A stretch of 64,000 nt of DNA from Cellvibrionales bacterium UBA1854 (GTDB lineage Bacteria > Pseudomonadota > Gammaproteobacteria > Pseudomonadales > Porticoccaceae): assembly GCA_002338445.1 (NCBI GenBank), contig DDII01000042.1:1-64000 (forward strand). Reading direction: 5' to 3'. A program made the position numbers and the translations under genes. This document shows, in pieces, positions 18,269 to 27,193 of the stretch. Position 1 is the stretch's first letter, and every line of letters starts with the position of its first letter. The notes beneath the pieces are model-generated. The model ran no database searches and was not told the DNA's origin. It saw nothing but the letters and a program-made list of their open reading frames with translations.

Positions 18269-19611
18269 TAAGAGCCATCCTTAAATTTTGGGAGAAAGTA
18301 CCTCCGTCGCCTCGATATGTTAGGTGAAATTGCTTTTGGGGTCTTGCAATTGTTCAGCCGATTCTGTGGATATTGTTCCTGATATTTTGTCCACCATATT
18401 CCTGCGCCACCAAGAGACTCACCAGATTCCTCGCGTAAAAGCAACAAATCATAAGCAGCTCTGAATCGTGGGTGACCCATTAAACGCGCTGCTCGTTCTT
18501 TTTTTTGTAGGGGGCCTTGTAATTGCCAGATCTCTTTCATGGCAGTTGTGTAGCGCCTAGGAATCGCAATAATTTGTATTTGTTTTGAGATCACGCCATC
18601 AGCTGCAAGCATTTTTAAGATTTGGACAGTCTTTCCGTTTCGCATATGTTTGAGTGATTCTTTTTGCACCGCGGGCCACAATAAGGCAGCGAAAGTAAAT
18701 GCTGGTGTGACGGGTTTACCAGCGTGAACTCTTTGATCTGTGTTGGTTAATAATTTTGAAACCAACCGTTTGGCGCGATCTGCTTCGACTTTGCTCTCTG
18801 CAAAAAAGGGCATTAAGTAGGACATAAAATTATATTTGACTAAGAGCTTATAGTTCGCATAAGCATGACCACCTAAAAAAAGTTTTAAGCATTCCTCGAA
18901 CAGACGGGGGGCAGGGATTTGTTGTAGTGTGTTGGCTAGCCTGTGCATAGGTTCAGCGGTTTTTTTATCTATTTTAAAGTTCAATTTTGTGGAAAATCTC
19001 ACTACTCTGAGAAGTCGAACTGGATCCTCCTTAAATCGAACGGTTGGGTCTCCGACTATCCTTATGATATTTTTTTTAATATCGGTAAGACTGTCAAGGA
19101 AATCGTGGATACTATTATCAGAAGGATTATAATAAAGGGCATTAATTGATAGATCTCGACGGTTCGCGTCATCTTTGATACTCCCAAAAACATTGTCTCG
19201 GGTCAGCATTCCGGTTTTAGTTTGGTGACGCAAATGGTCAGAACGGTGGTGTTTTTGATTTGATCTAAACGTAGTAACTTCAATGATTTCTCTGTTAAGT
19301 TGAACATGCACTATTTGGAATCGACGACCAATGATTTTAGCTCGATTAAATAATAGTTTTATTTCTTTTGGATTTGCATTAGTGGCAATATCAAAATCTT
19401 TTGGATTTAAACCCAGGAGAGCATCGCGGACGCACCCTCCCACGAGGAAGGCATCAAAACCTGATTTTTGCAATTTGGTGACAATTTCACATGACCCTGA
19501 ACTCATGTGCATCGGCGAAAGTGGGTGATTACCGTCAGGAATGATCACTCCTATGGCGTTTTTCTTTAAAAGATTTCTGGGTTTAGGTTTTTTTTTGACG
19601 CTGTAAAGCAT
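18268..19611 (-). CDS. pcnB: Poly(A) polymerase I
   Basis: PcnB adds poly(A) tails that promote RNA decay. The nucleotidyltransferase signature L-V-G-G-C-V-R-D-A-L-L-G and the metal-binding D-F-D-I-A-T are at about residues 57-77, followed by R-R-D-L-S-I-N-A-L-Y. The long C-terminus with basic residues, and the 447-residue length, favour PcnB over the CCA-adding enzyme. It is the first gene of the pcnB-folK-kinase-panB run. Confidence 0.94.
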   Translation of the reverse strand: MLYSVKKKPKPRNLLKKNAIGVIIPDGNHPLSPMHMSSGSCEIVTKLQKSGFDAFLVGGCVRDALLGLNPKDFDIATNANPKEIKLLFNRAKIIGRRFQIVHVQLNREIIEVTTFRSNQKHHRSDHLRHQTKTGMLTRDNVFGSIKDDANRRDLSINALYYNPSDNSIHDFLDSLTDIKKNIIRIVGDPTVRFKEDPVRLLRVVRFSTKLNFKIDKKTAEPMHRLANTLQQIPAPRLFEECLKLFLGGHAYANYKLLVKYNFMSYLMPFFAESKVEADRAKRLVSKLLTNTDQRVHAGKPVTPAFTFAALLWPAVQKESLKHMRNGKTVQILKMLAADGVISKQIQIIAIPRRYTTAMKEIWQLQGPLQKKERAARLMGHPRFRAAYDLLLLREESGESLGGAGIWWTKYQEQYPQNRLNNCKTPKAISPNISRRRRYFLPKFKDGS

Positions 19612-19959
19612 AACTACATTTAACTTTCAGTAGGTAATGAGGATGTGAACAGCGCCAGGAGGCATTTTTTGCTTCACTCAGCCGATACGTAATGAGGGGC
19701 TAAAAAATAGCCCCTCCCAAAGGTCGAAGACTAGTCTTTCAGTCTGAGACCACTCTTTCAGTATCAAAAGTTTTTTATAGTTATTTATTGTTATTTTAGC
19801 GTCTACTTTTACTAGAAAAATATCCACGTAATAGATTTTAACAGAAGATCAACCGATTACAATAACTATCTTTATGGTTCGACAAGATTTGAGAATTGAA
19901 TTTCTATTTTTATAGTATTAGACCATATTAAATTCCAATTAGTCTTCGCCACTCCCTCT
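19612..19959. other. 348-base intergenic region between gluQ and pcnB
   Basis: No coding frame is convincing on either strand. It contains a perfect 9-bp stem-loop (19694-19716) and three copies of CTTTCAGT (19624-19631, 19736-19743, 19755-19762). Some related genomes carry the cbrAB regulatory genes here; I see no trace of them. Confidence 0.5.
19694..19716 (-). terminator. Perfect 9-bp hairpin, possible terminator or leader structure
   Basis: GAGGGGCTA (19694-19702) and TAGCCCCTC (19708-19716) form a perfect stem with a 5-base loop. There is no T-tract on either strand after the stem, so it is not a typical intrinsic terminator. It lies about 80 bases upstream of the pcnB start and 240 bases beyond the gluQ stop on the transcribed strand. 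It could end gluQ transcription or shape the pcnB leader. Confidence 0.35.
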
Positions 19960-20871
19960 TCAGAATGCACTTCGAGAACTAATGTCATTTATAACACATT
20001 GGTTTTGTGTGGGAACTAATGAAATATCCCATTTCCATACTGCCCAAGAAAGTATCTGATCTAAAGGAGCACCGAAAAGATAGCTAGGTGGTTTCTGATG
20101 GAGTATATTGAGCGCATGCCATATTGTTTTATTGGCATCTTTATTTCGCAGGGCAGGTGCTTTTCTTTGCTTGCTGAGTTTTTGGTTATCGAGATTAACC
20201 ACGAGGGGTAGATGAGCATACCGGAGGCTTCGGTAATTTAAACATTTTTGTAGGTATCTTTGCCTTGGCGTGACTGGAAGAAGGTCACTGCCGCGAACGA
20301 CATGGGTAATTTGTTGCTTCTCGTCGTCAACAACTGAAGCTAGCTGGTATGAAAAAAAACCGTCTCGCCTCTTTAAAATAAAGTCCCCGACACACCTATA
20401 AACATCTTGATAATAATCGCCGAAGACTTCATCGTTTATGAAAATTTTCGTTTCCTCGGTTTTGGCAACAAGCAAACGAGTGGAGACATCCCCTCGAAAC
20501 TTTATCTTATTTCTGCATTGTCCATCATATACTCCACCTAATTCTTTGACTCTTTTACGATTACAGTCACAGTCAAATGCGAGGTTGTTTTGTTTTAAGT
20601 CCTCTATAATATCTTGATAATGCGGCAGACGATTACTTTGATATAAGATTTCACCATCCCAATGTAAACCATGAATATCAAGCTGATCTTGTATTGTTGA
20701 CGCGTGTCTGATACTTTCTCGCAGCGGGTCTAAATCTTCTATTCGTAACAACCAAGTACCATTACATTTTTTTGCGTCAAGATAACTAGCCAGTGCACAA
20801 ACTAAAGAGCCGAAATGCAAAGGTCCAGTGGGAGATGGGGCAAAACGTCCGATGTATTGTGGGAGAGACAT
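19960..20871 (-). CDS. gluQ: Glutamyl-Q tRNA(Asp) synthetase
   Basis: GluQ-RS attaches glutamate to the queuosine base in the anticodon of tRNA-Asp. It is a short GluRS-like protein (303 residues) lacking the anticodon-binding domain. The signature G-R-F-A-P-S-P-T-G-P-L-H-F-G-S is at residues about 8-22, zinc ligands are in C-D-C-N plus Y-D-G-Q-C, and the KMSKS equivalent is K-L-S-K-Q. The gene lies downstream of dksA by 18 bases, its usual partner. Confidence 0.96.
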   Translation of the reverse strand: MSLPQYIGRFAPSPTGPLHFGSLVCALASYLDAKKCNGTWLLRIEDLDPLRESIRHASTIQDQLDIHGLHWDGEILYQSNRLPHYQDIIEDLKQNNLAFDCDCNRKRVKELGGVYDGQCRNKIKFRGDVSTRLLVAKTEETKIFINDEVFGDYYQDVYRCVGDFILKRRDGFFSYQLASVVDDEKQQITHVVRGSDLLPVTPRQRYLQKCLNYRSLRYAHLPLVVNLDNQKLSKQRKAPALRNKDANKTIWHALNILHQKPPSYLFGAPLDQILSWAVWKWDISLVPTQNQCVINDISSRSAF

Positions 20872-20889
20872 TCGATTAGGTCTATCAAA

Positions 20890-21387
20890 TTAACCACCAG
20901 TAATCTGTTTTTCTTTAATCTCATCAAGTGTCTTACAGTCGACGCATAAGTTTGCCGTTGGTCTTGCCTCAAGTCGCCTTACACCGATATCGACTCCGCA
21001 TTGGTCACAAAAGCCATAATCGTTGTCGTCCACTCTGACTAGAGTCTTATCAATTTTTTTAATTAGCTTCCGCTCACGATCCCGCGTTCTCAGTTCTATA
21101 CTAAACTCCTCTTCTTGAGAGGCTCGGTCTGCTGGGTCTGGAAAATTTGCAGCCTCATCTTGCATGTGGTTGACCGTTCGATCCACCTCCTCCATAAGTT
21201 CTTGACGCCAAGCCTTCAGAATTGCGCGAAAGTGATTTCGTTGAGATTCACTCATGTATTCTTCACCGATTTTTTCCTCGTATCGGGGTAATCCATGAAT
21301 TGTTAAGACTGTAGTCTTTTTATTATTTGTATTAACTGCATTGTTTTGTGTTGTCTCTGACTCATTCGACTGCCCTGATAGTGCCAT
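20890..21387 (-). CDS. dksA: RNA polymerase-binding transcription factor DksA
   Basis: DksA works with ppGpp at the RNA polymerase secondary channel. The coiled-coil region contains the tip D-P-A-D-R-A-S-Q-E-E, and the C4 zinc finger is C-D-Q-C followed by C-V-D-C. The 165-residue protein has a slightly long N-terminal tail of low conservation (about 30 residues). It is divergent from sfsA across 157 bases. Confidence 0.97.
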   Translation of the reverse strand: MALSGQSNESETTQNNAVNTNNKKTTVLTIHGLPRYEEKIGEEYMSESQRNHFRAILKAWRQELMEEVDRTVNHMQDEAANFPDPADRASQEEEFSIELRTRDRERKLIKKIDKTLVRVDDNDYGFCDQCGVDIGVRRLEARPTANLCVDCKTLDEIKEKQITGG

Positions 21388-21544
21388 TGCTTAACCCATC
21401 CTTGTGTGTTAACACTTAAATCTACGCCAGCGTTATAGATTGCTTAGCCACAATTTTCAAGAAGAATTTTTAAAACATAGAAATTTCCTGTGTCTTCCTT
21501 TATCTTTCCATAATTGATACCTATTTCTTGTCATGCCAGCTTAA

Positions 21545-22303
21545 TTGGGAGCAACTTTCTATAAAATGCTCGAAAACAAAAATGGAGGTTTCAAATTTTT
21601 GCGATATAAGACTCCATTACAACAAGGTGTGTTTCTGAGACGCTATAAACGTTTTTTTGCTGAGGTCGAAACCCTGGATAAGGATGTTTTGACTCTGCAC
21701 TGTCCAAACACGGGTGCAATGAGAAATTGTATGGTCGAAGGATCGGATTGTTGGTACTCTTTATCAGATAATCCGCGCCGCAAACTTTCGGGAACACTTG
21801 AGCAGGTCACCACTTCTTCAGGAAACTTGGCTGGTATTAACTCGGCATTGGCAAACACCATAGTTTTTGAAGCATTGCAAGATGAACGAATTGAACAGTT
21901 GACTAACTATAGAACAATTGCGCGGGAGGTAAAATTTGGTGTAGAAAATAGTAAAGTCGATTTTTTATTAAAAGGGAAAAACCAAAATTGTTTTGTTGAG
22001 GTGAAAAGTGTTTCGTTCGATATGGGTAATCACTTCGCCCTTTTCCCTGATGCTCGGACTTCAAGGGGAAAAAAGCATCTAAGGGAGCTTGCACATGTCG
22101 CCGCCTCGGGACACCGAGCTGTACTCTTTTTTTGTGTGCAAATAAGTTCTGTAACTTCTCTAGGCTTAGCGAAACAAATAGATCCCGATTATGTGACGGC
22201 TCTGAAGGCTGCGATAAAAGATGGAGTTGAAATTTTAGCTATGAGATGTAGTTTGACGAGATATGGCATTACTTTGACACGGGCAGTCGATTTATTAATC
22301 TAA
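21545..22303 (+). CDS. sfsA: SfsA family protein (sugar fermentation stimulation/DNA-binding protein)
   Basis: SfsA was named for a maltose-metabolism effect; the fold carries a nuclease-like domain. The core motifs H-C-P-N-T-G-A-M, V-D-F-L-L, C-F-V-E-V-K-S-V and F-P-D-A-R-T-x-R-G-x-K-H-L are all present. TTG 21545 or ATG 21566 could be the start; the conserved sequence begins at about residue 20 of the longer form. Position divergent from dksA is conserved. Confidence 0.94.
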   Translation: MGATFYKMLENKNGGFKFLRYKTPLQQGVFLRRYKRFFAEVETLDKDVLTLHCPNTGAMRNCMVEGSDCWYSLSDNPRRKLSGTLEQVTTSSGNLAGINSALANTIVFEALQDERIEQLTNYRTIAREVKFGVENSKVDFLLKGKNQNCFVEVKSVSFDMGNHFALFPDARTSRGKKHLRELAHVAASGHRAVLFFCVQISSVTSLGLAKQIDPDYVTALKAAIKDGVEILAMRCSLTRYGITLTRAVDLLI

Positions 22304-22401
22304 AAGCACGCACGTGGATGAGATTAACGGTTTGGCAAGTAACAACAGATTACATCATATGTGCTGGAGCTCTTGTTTGGTGAAATTTTGGAAAATTGAT
22401 A

Positions 22402-23136
22402 ATGATTGAATTTGAAATAAACCATAAGAATCTGGAGATCGATGATAGTGATATTGTAACGGGTATGACGGATCGACATGTTGTGGAGTGGACGGCATAT
22501 GAATCGCCCGGAGTGTGCAAAAACATTTTCATTCATCATCAATTAGTCAACCCTTTGAATGAGTTGAAATCGGAAGCAGCGAAGGAAGGATTTAATTTGT
22601 GTGTTTGCAGTGGGTATCGATCATTTTCCCAGCAAGCCTCAATATGGAATGGAAAGCTATCGGGTCAAAGAGATGTTTTGAGTAGTGACGGTAAAGTTTT
22701 GAGTCTTGAAGGACTGTCTGATTTTCAGAAAATTGAAGCAATTTTAAGGTGGTCTGCTCTCCCGGGAGCATCTCGACATCATTGGGGTTCGGACATTGAT
22801 GTTTTTGATGGTGCTGCTATGCCAAATAACTACCAATTAAGATTGGTTCCCGAAGAAACAATTGAAGGTGGTATGTTTGCGCCTATGCATTCTTGGTTGG
22901 ACAAAAAATTGGATTCTGACAATGGATTCTTTAGACCATATAACATTGACAATGGGGGATTAGCGCCGGAAAGATGGCATCTAAGCTATGCTCCGATAGC
23001 CAGGAATTTTGCTAACTTATTGACGCCAGACCTAATAAAAAAGTGCTTGATGACTCATAAGATTAGCCTTCACGCGACTGTTATTAAAAATTTATATGAG
23101 ATTTATCGACGCTACATCTTTGTTGATATTAGCTAA
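22402..23136 (+). CDS. M15-family D-alanyl-D-alanine carboxypeptidase-like protein, no signal peptide
   Basis: The VanY/M15B pattern is clear: C-S-G-Y-R-S-F-x-x-Q, then S-R-H-H-W-G-S-D-I-D-V-F with zinc ligands His and Asp, and the final P-E-R-W-H-L-S-Y with the third zinc His. Such enzymes cleave D-Ala-D-Ala peptides or related cell-wall peptides. The N-terminus (M-I-E-F-E-I-N-H-K) has no signal peptide or membrane segment, so export is unexplained. ATG 22402 follows an in-frame TTG at 22396. It is upstream of the first cysE by about 16 bases. Confidence 0.85.
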   Translation: MIEFEINHKNLEIDDSDIVTGMTDRHVVEWTAYESPGVCKNIFIHHQLVNPLNELKSEAAKEGFNLCVCSGYRSFSQQASIWNGKLSGQRDVLSSDGKVLSLEGLSDFQKIEAILRWSALPGASRHHWGSDIDVFDGAAMPNNYQLRLVPEETIEGGMFAPMHSWLDKKLDSDNGFFRPYNIDNGGLAPERWHLSYAPIARNFANLLTPDLIKKCLMTHKISLHATVIKNLYEIYRRYIFVDIS

Positions 23137-23152
23137 TTTTGGGAGGTAAGAT

Positions 23153-23944
23153 TTGATTGATGCCAAAGACTTGTGGAAGACAATGCTTGAAGAAGCAAGG
23201 ATGATGCAAACGCTAGAACCCTCACTTCGGGACTTTCTGGAAGCGCGAATACTTAAGAAACCAAATTTTGCGGATGCTTTGGCAAAAAATTTAAGTTCAC
23301 ATTTTTTTAAAATAACTGAGTATGACATTAATTTTGAAAATATATTTTCAGAGTTGTTGGATTTCGACAATAAGATTGTGCAATGCGCATGTCGGGACTT
23401 GCAAGCATATCTAGATCGCGACCCAGCATGTGATCATTACGTGACTCCACTTCTTTTTTACAAGGGATTTCAAGCTCTACAACTATACCGAATCTGTCAT
23501 AGCTTGTGGATTCGAGATCAACGTTATCTAGCTAGGTATTTACAAAGTAAGATGTCAGAGTATTACGGGGTAGATATTCATCCCGGAGCAATTATTGGTG
23601 GTGGTGTTATGCTCGATCATGCAACTTCTCTCGTAATCGGAGAAACTGCGGTTGTCGGTGATGATGTGTCAATTCTTCACTCAGTAACACTGGGAGGAAG
23701 TGGGTTGCAATCGGGTGATCGACATCCAAAAATTGCTAATGGTGTTCTTATTGCAGCAGGTGCTAAAGTGTTGGGGGATATCGCCGTGGGAGAGGGGGTG
23801 AAAATCGGTGCTGGAAGCTTAGTATTAGAGTCAGTACCGGCATATGTGACCGTTGCTGGGGTGCCAGCAAAGATAATTGGAGGTACTACCTCCGGAATGC
23901 CTGCTTTAAACATGGATCAGCAAATAAATGATGAAGGAAATTGA
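23153..23944 (+). CDS. cysE: Serine O-acetyltransferase, copy 1
   Basis: CysE acetylates serine with acetyl-CoA to give O-acetylserine for cysteine synthesis. An N-terminal helical domain (about 1-140) is followed by a left-handed beta-helix of hexapeptide repeats. The catalytic and binding stretches D-I-H-P-G-A, M-L-D-H-A-T, G-E-T-A-V-V-G and G-D-R-H-P-K are intact. The C-terminus is short. It starts at TTG 23153 after a GGGAGG ribosome-binding site. A paralogue lies 4 kb away at 28188. Confidence 0.93.
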   Translation: MIDAKDLWKTMLEEARMMQTLEPSLRDFLEARILKKPNFADALAKNLSSHFFKITEYDINFENIFSELLDFDNKIVQCACRDLQAYLDRDPACDHYVTPLLFYKGFQALQLYRICHSLWIRDQRYLARYLQSKMSEYYGVDIHPGAIIGGGVMLDHATSLVIGETAVVGDDVSILHSVTLGGSGLQSGDRHPKIANGVLIAAGAKVLGDIAVGEGVKIGAGSLVLESVPAYVTVAGVPAKIIGGTTSGMPALNMDQQINDEGN

Positions 23945-23991
23945 CAATTTTGAGTTAAGTTACCGATCATCTATTTGTCAAGGTAAGTGCG

Positions 23992-25203
23992 CTATACTAT
24001 TTTGGTCAAGCACACATCTGCTAAATACTGAATCTGTTTATCCATGAGATCCTGACGATTAGGAGTAAAAGCCTTAAAAGTAAAAAAATTGTCATCGCTT
24101 TGAGATAGCACAGCGATAGTTGATAGCTCGTCGCAGGAAAAACCGTCAGTGAAAATCGAGATTGCTCCTGGCTCCAGCTTACAAGACAATCGAGCACAAA
24201 ATTTCTTGAGATCATTTACTTGCTCTTGGTATTGGAAGAGGGGTGTTGTGACGACTGTGTTACCGGCTGCAGTAAAACCAACTTTTAGCTCAATGCCCAT
24301 TTGGCTAGCAAGGTTGCTTAGAAGTCGTTTCATGGCATACATGCACATCATGCTCGCTAAAAGGTGCTTTTTAGAGCACTCAGCGGATTGTATTTCGAAG
24401 TAAAGCACGCCCTCCTCGCCCTCTAAACGCCTTGCCCCATACAACGCTGTTGTGTGCGTTATACAAAGGTCTAATTTCTCAAAAAGTAACTCTTGATTTT
24501 CCCTGTTAAGTTGGTTTGCAATACATTTTCGATTAAAGAGCGTAACTCTCACGATAGAGCAATATCTCGTTCTTTTTCCGTGACCCTCAAGATCATCGGA
24601 TGGAGTTATCAGAGTTTCAATTTGTTGCTCAAGAATTTTTAATTCATCACCACGCAATGCCTTTTTGTTTGGTAAACGGTTGCTTAAATGGGTTATTCGA
24701 CTGGATATTTTTTTGGTGAATTTAAAGCACGTGATTGCTATTGTGACGGTAAATATTGTCCAAAATGATAAGCATGCGATTATCACCCAGCGATAAGGTA
24801 ATAAGGCGCTCTCTTTATCCAAAGATAATTCAATAAATCCTGACGGATTTATTTTTGATTTGACGGGTACTCTTAAAATTTGCAACTGAGATGGGATGTT
24901 ACCGCCCCGTTGGCTGTGGACTCTCATGTCATTTGTACGATTATATAAACTTGCACTATAAATTAGGGGATCCTTTGTGATTTGATTAAGTGAAACCTGT
25001 ATACTGATATTATCGTTATTATCCATTGCAGTGGAAAGTCGCTCTGGCAGATTTTTGAGTAGTAAATTTCCTTTTGACGTGAGTATTTCATCTGCGTGTT
25101 GATGGGAAAGGTGCGATACGAAACTTAAGTTGGTTAATCCGAAAATAAGATATGTCAATACCACGAAGGCGGTAGTTTTCCTCGTCAAAGTGTTGAGGCG
25201 CAT
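23992..25203 (-). CDS. Smp/YtjB (AhpA)-type membrane protein divergent from serB
   Basis: The 403-residue protein has an N-terminal transmembrane helix (about 10-30), an extracytoplasmic segment to about 135, a second helix (about 137-160) and a cytoplasmic remainder. This topology, and the position head-to-head with serB, match the Smp/YtjB family (also called AhpA). The cytoplasmic half has a weak resemblance to nucleotide cyclase-like folds, which I cannot confirm. The function is not established. Confidence 0.75.
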   Translation of the reverse strand: MRLNTLTRKTTAFVVLTYLIFGLTNLSFVSHLSHQHADEILTSKGNLLLKNLPERLSTAMDNNDNISIQVSLNQITKDPLIYSASLYNRTNDMRVHSQRGGNIPSQLQILRVPVKSKINPSGFIELSLDKESALLPYRWVIIACLSFWTIFTVTIAITCFKFTKKISSRITHLSNRLPNKKALRGDELKILEQQIETLITPSDDLEGHGKRTRYCSIVRVTLFNRKCIANQLNRENQELLFEKLDLCITHTTALYGARRLEGEEGVLYFEIQSAECSKKHLLASMMCMYAMKRLLSNLASQMGIELKVGFTAAGNTVVTTPLFQYQEQVNDLKKFCARLSCKLEPGAISIFTDGFSCDELSTIAVLSQSDDNFFTFKAFTPNRQDLMDKQIQYLADVCLTKIV

Positions 25204-25252
25204 TTGTTATTTTTATCCGGAATAAAATCTTAATCGATATTCTATCCTATTA

Positions 25253-26524
25253 TTGACGCGTTTATATAACACTCTTAAAAATTTCAGGGACCAGATTCAA
25301 GTGAAAAAAATACTATTACTCAATGTCTTTGGTGTTGATAAACCAGGAATTACTAGTGAGGTCATGACTGTGCTTGCAAGATTTAATGCAGACATTTTAG
25401 ATATTGGACAGGCAGTCATCCATGACCAATTGAATCTGGGTGTTCTCGCGGCTCTAGTTGATGGGCAGACTGAATCGATGGTTGTCTCAAAAATTTCGGA
25501 GAGAATGGTGGTATTGGATATGCGGGTAAAGTGTTTTTCGATTGCGCCTGAACGGTATTCAAATTGGGTTGATCAGCAAGGCAAGCCGAGACATGTTGTT
25601 ACCTTATTGGCTCGAAAATTAGAGAGTCGGCATTTGGCAGCCATTACTCAAGTCATGTCTGGTGTTGGTTTGAATATCGATAAGATTACGCGGCTGTCTG
25701 GTAGGGTTCCATTAAAAAAAGATGAAGTTTTGAGGAGAACTTGCATTGAATTTTCGGCGCGGGGTACACCGAATAATTTGGATCACTTTCGTCGTTCATT
25801 ATTAGAACTTGCAGGAGCATATAATATTGATCTAGCTTACCAAGAGGATAATATTTATCGACGTAATAGACAGTTAATTGTTTTCGACATGGATTCAACC
25901 CTCATAGATGCAGAAGTAATTGACGAGTTGGCAAAGGAAATGGGCGTAGGCCGTCAGGTAGCATTAATTACGGCCGCAGCAATGCGAGGAGATATCGATT
26001 TTGATGAAAGTTTTCGTCAGCGTTTGGCGCTCATCAAAGGCTTAGATTTTAAAGCTTTAAACTCTGTTGCGAACCGTTTGAGCCTGAATGAGGGAGCTGA
26101 ATATTTAGTGAGGAGATTGAGTCAACTTGGATTTAAAACTGCAATAGTATCTGGCGGCTTCGATTACTTCGCACGTTATTTACAGTCGATTTTAGGAGTC
26201 GATTATATTTTTGCCAATGAATTAGAGATAGAAAAAGGGTTGGTTACTGGGAGAATAAAAGGTCCAATTATTGATGGTCATCGAAAGGCCGAATTGCTGC
26301 GAGAATTAGCAAAAAAAGAGGGACTGCGATTAGAGCAAGTAATTGCTGTTGGTGACGGCGCTAATGATCTGCCAATGCTAGCTATCGCTGGTTTGGGCAT
26401 TGCATTTCGAGCGAAGCCGTTAGTTAAAGCGACAGCGAGACAATCTATCTCAAATCTTGGTTTGGATGGGATTCTATATTTACTTGGATATAGTGACCGC
26501 GAGATCAAGTGTTTAGATGATTGA
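25253..26524 (+). CDS. serB: Phosphoserine phosphatase with N-terminal ACT domains
   Basis: SerB dephosphorylates phosphoserine, the last step of serine synthesis. The HAD nucleophile motif F-D-M-D-S-T-L is at about residues 214-220, S-G-G-F and G-D-G-A-N-D-L are the later motifs. The first 200 residues hold two ACT-like segments, starting with V-F-G-V-D-K-P-G-I-T, as in Pseudomonas SerB. It starts at TTG 25253. Serine made here is the substrate of the two neighbouring CysE enzymes. Confidence 0.96.
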   Translation: MTRLYNTLKNFRDQIQVKKILLLNVFGVDKPGITSEVMTVLARFNADILDIGQAVIHDQLNLGVLAALVDGQTESMVVSKISERMVVLDMRVKCFSIAPERYSNWVDQQGKPRHVVTLLARKLESRHLAAITQVMSGVGLNIDKITRLSGRVPLKKDEVLRRTCIEFSARGTPNNLDHFRRSLLELAGAYNIDLAYQEDNIYRRNRQLIVFDMDSTLIDAEVIDELAKEMGVGRQVALITAAAMRGDIDFDESFRQRLALIKGLDFKALNSVANRLSLNEGAEYLVRRLSQLGFKTAIVSGGFDYFARYLQSILGVDYIFANELEIEKGLVTGRIKGPIIDGHRKAELLRELAKKEGLRLEQVIAVGDGANDLPMLAIAGLGIAFRAKPLVKATARQSISNLGLDGILYLLGYSDREIKCLDD

Positions 26525-26592
26525 GCAAAATCTAGCTTTAAATGTACTTATATCACATACTGCATATCAAACATTAGCGGAGACCTTAAACT

Positions 26593-27183
26593 ATGACTGT
26601 TTACTCAACGAGTGATTTGCGTTCAGGGTTAAAAGTTATGTTTGAGCGAGAACCTTGTTTAATACTCGAAAATGAATTCGTGAAACCAGGGAAGGGACAA
26701 GCCTTTAGTCGTATAAAAATCAGAAACCTCAGAACGGGCAGAGTGCTTGAGAAAACTCTTAAGTCTGGGGATTCCCTCGAGTCAGCTGATGTTGTTGATA
26801 CAGAAATGCAATTTTTGTATGAGGATGGAGAATTTTGGTATTTCATGGAACCAAACACGTTTGAACAATATCAGGCTGACAGTAAAGCGGTAGGGCATGC
26901 CTGTAACTGGTTGAGTGAGCAGGATTTATGTGTAGTGACGCTTTTTAATTCGGTACCGCTGACGATAACGCCTCCAAATCATGTTGAATTAGAAATTAAA
27001 GAGACTGATCCGGGATTGCGCGGAGATACTGCATCGGGCGGTACGAAGCCAGCTGTGTTGAGCACTGGAGCCTTGATAAAAGTACCGCTATTTTTAGAAT
27101 GTGGAGAGAAAATTCGAGTTGATACAAGGTCTGGAGATTATTTAGGTCGAGTAAGGGATTTAAAAAAAATTAAAACTGATTAA
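26593..27183 (+). CDS. efp: Translation elongation factor P
   Basis: EF-P relieves stalling at polyproline. Three OB/KOW-type domains fit the 196-residue length. The loop K-P-G-K-G-Q-A-F carries the lysine at about residue 36 that EpmA modifies with beta-lysine in E. coli; epmA lies immediately downstream. A GGAG ribosome-binding site precedes ATG 26593. Confidence 0.97.
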   Translation: MTVYSTSDLRSGLKVMFEREPCLILENEFVKPGKGQAFSRIKIRNLRTGRVLEKTLKSGDSLESADVVDTEMQFLYEDGEFWYFMEPNTFEQYQADSKAVGHACNWLSEQDLCVVTLFNSVPLTITPPNHVELEIKETDPGLRGDTASGGTKPAVLSTGALIKVPLFLECGEKIRVDTRSGDYLGRVRDLKKIKTD

Positions 27184-27193
27184 GGATTTGTTG

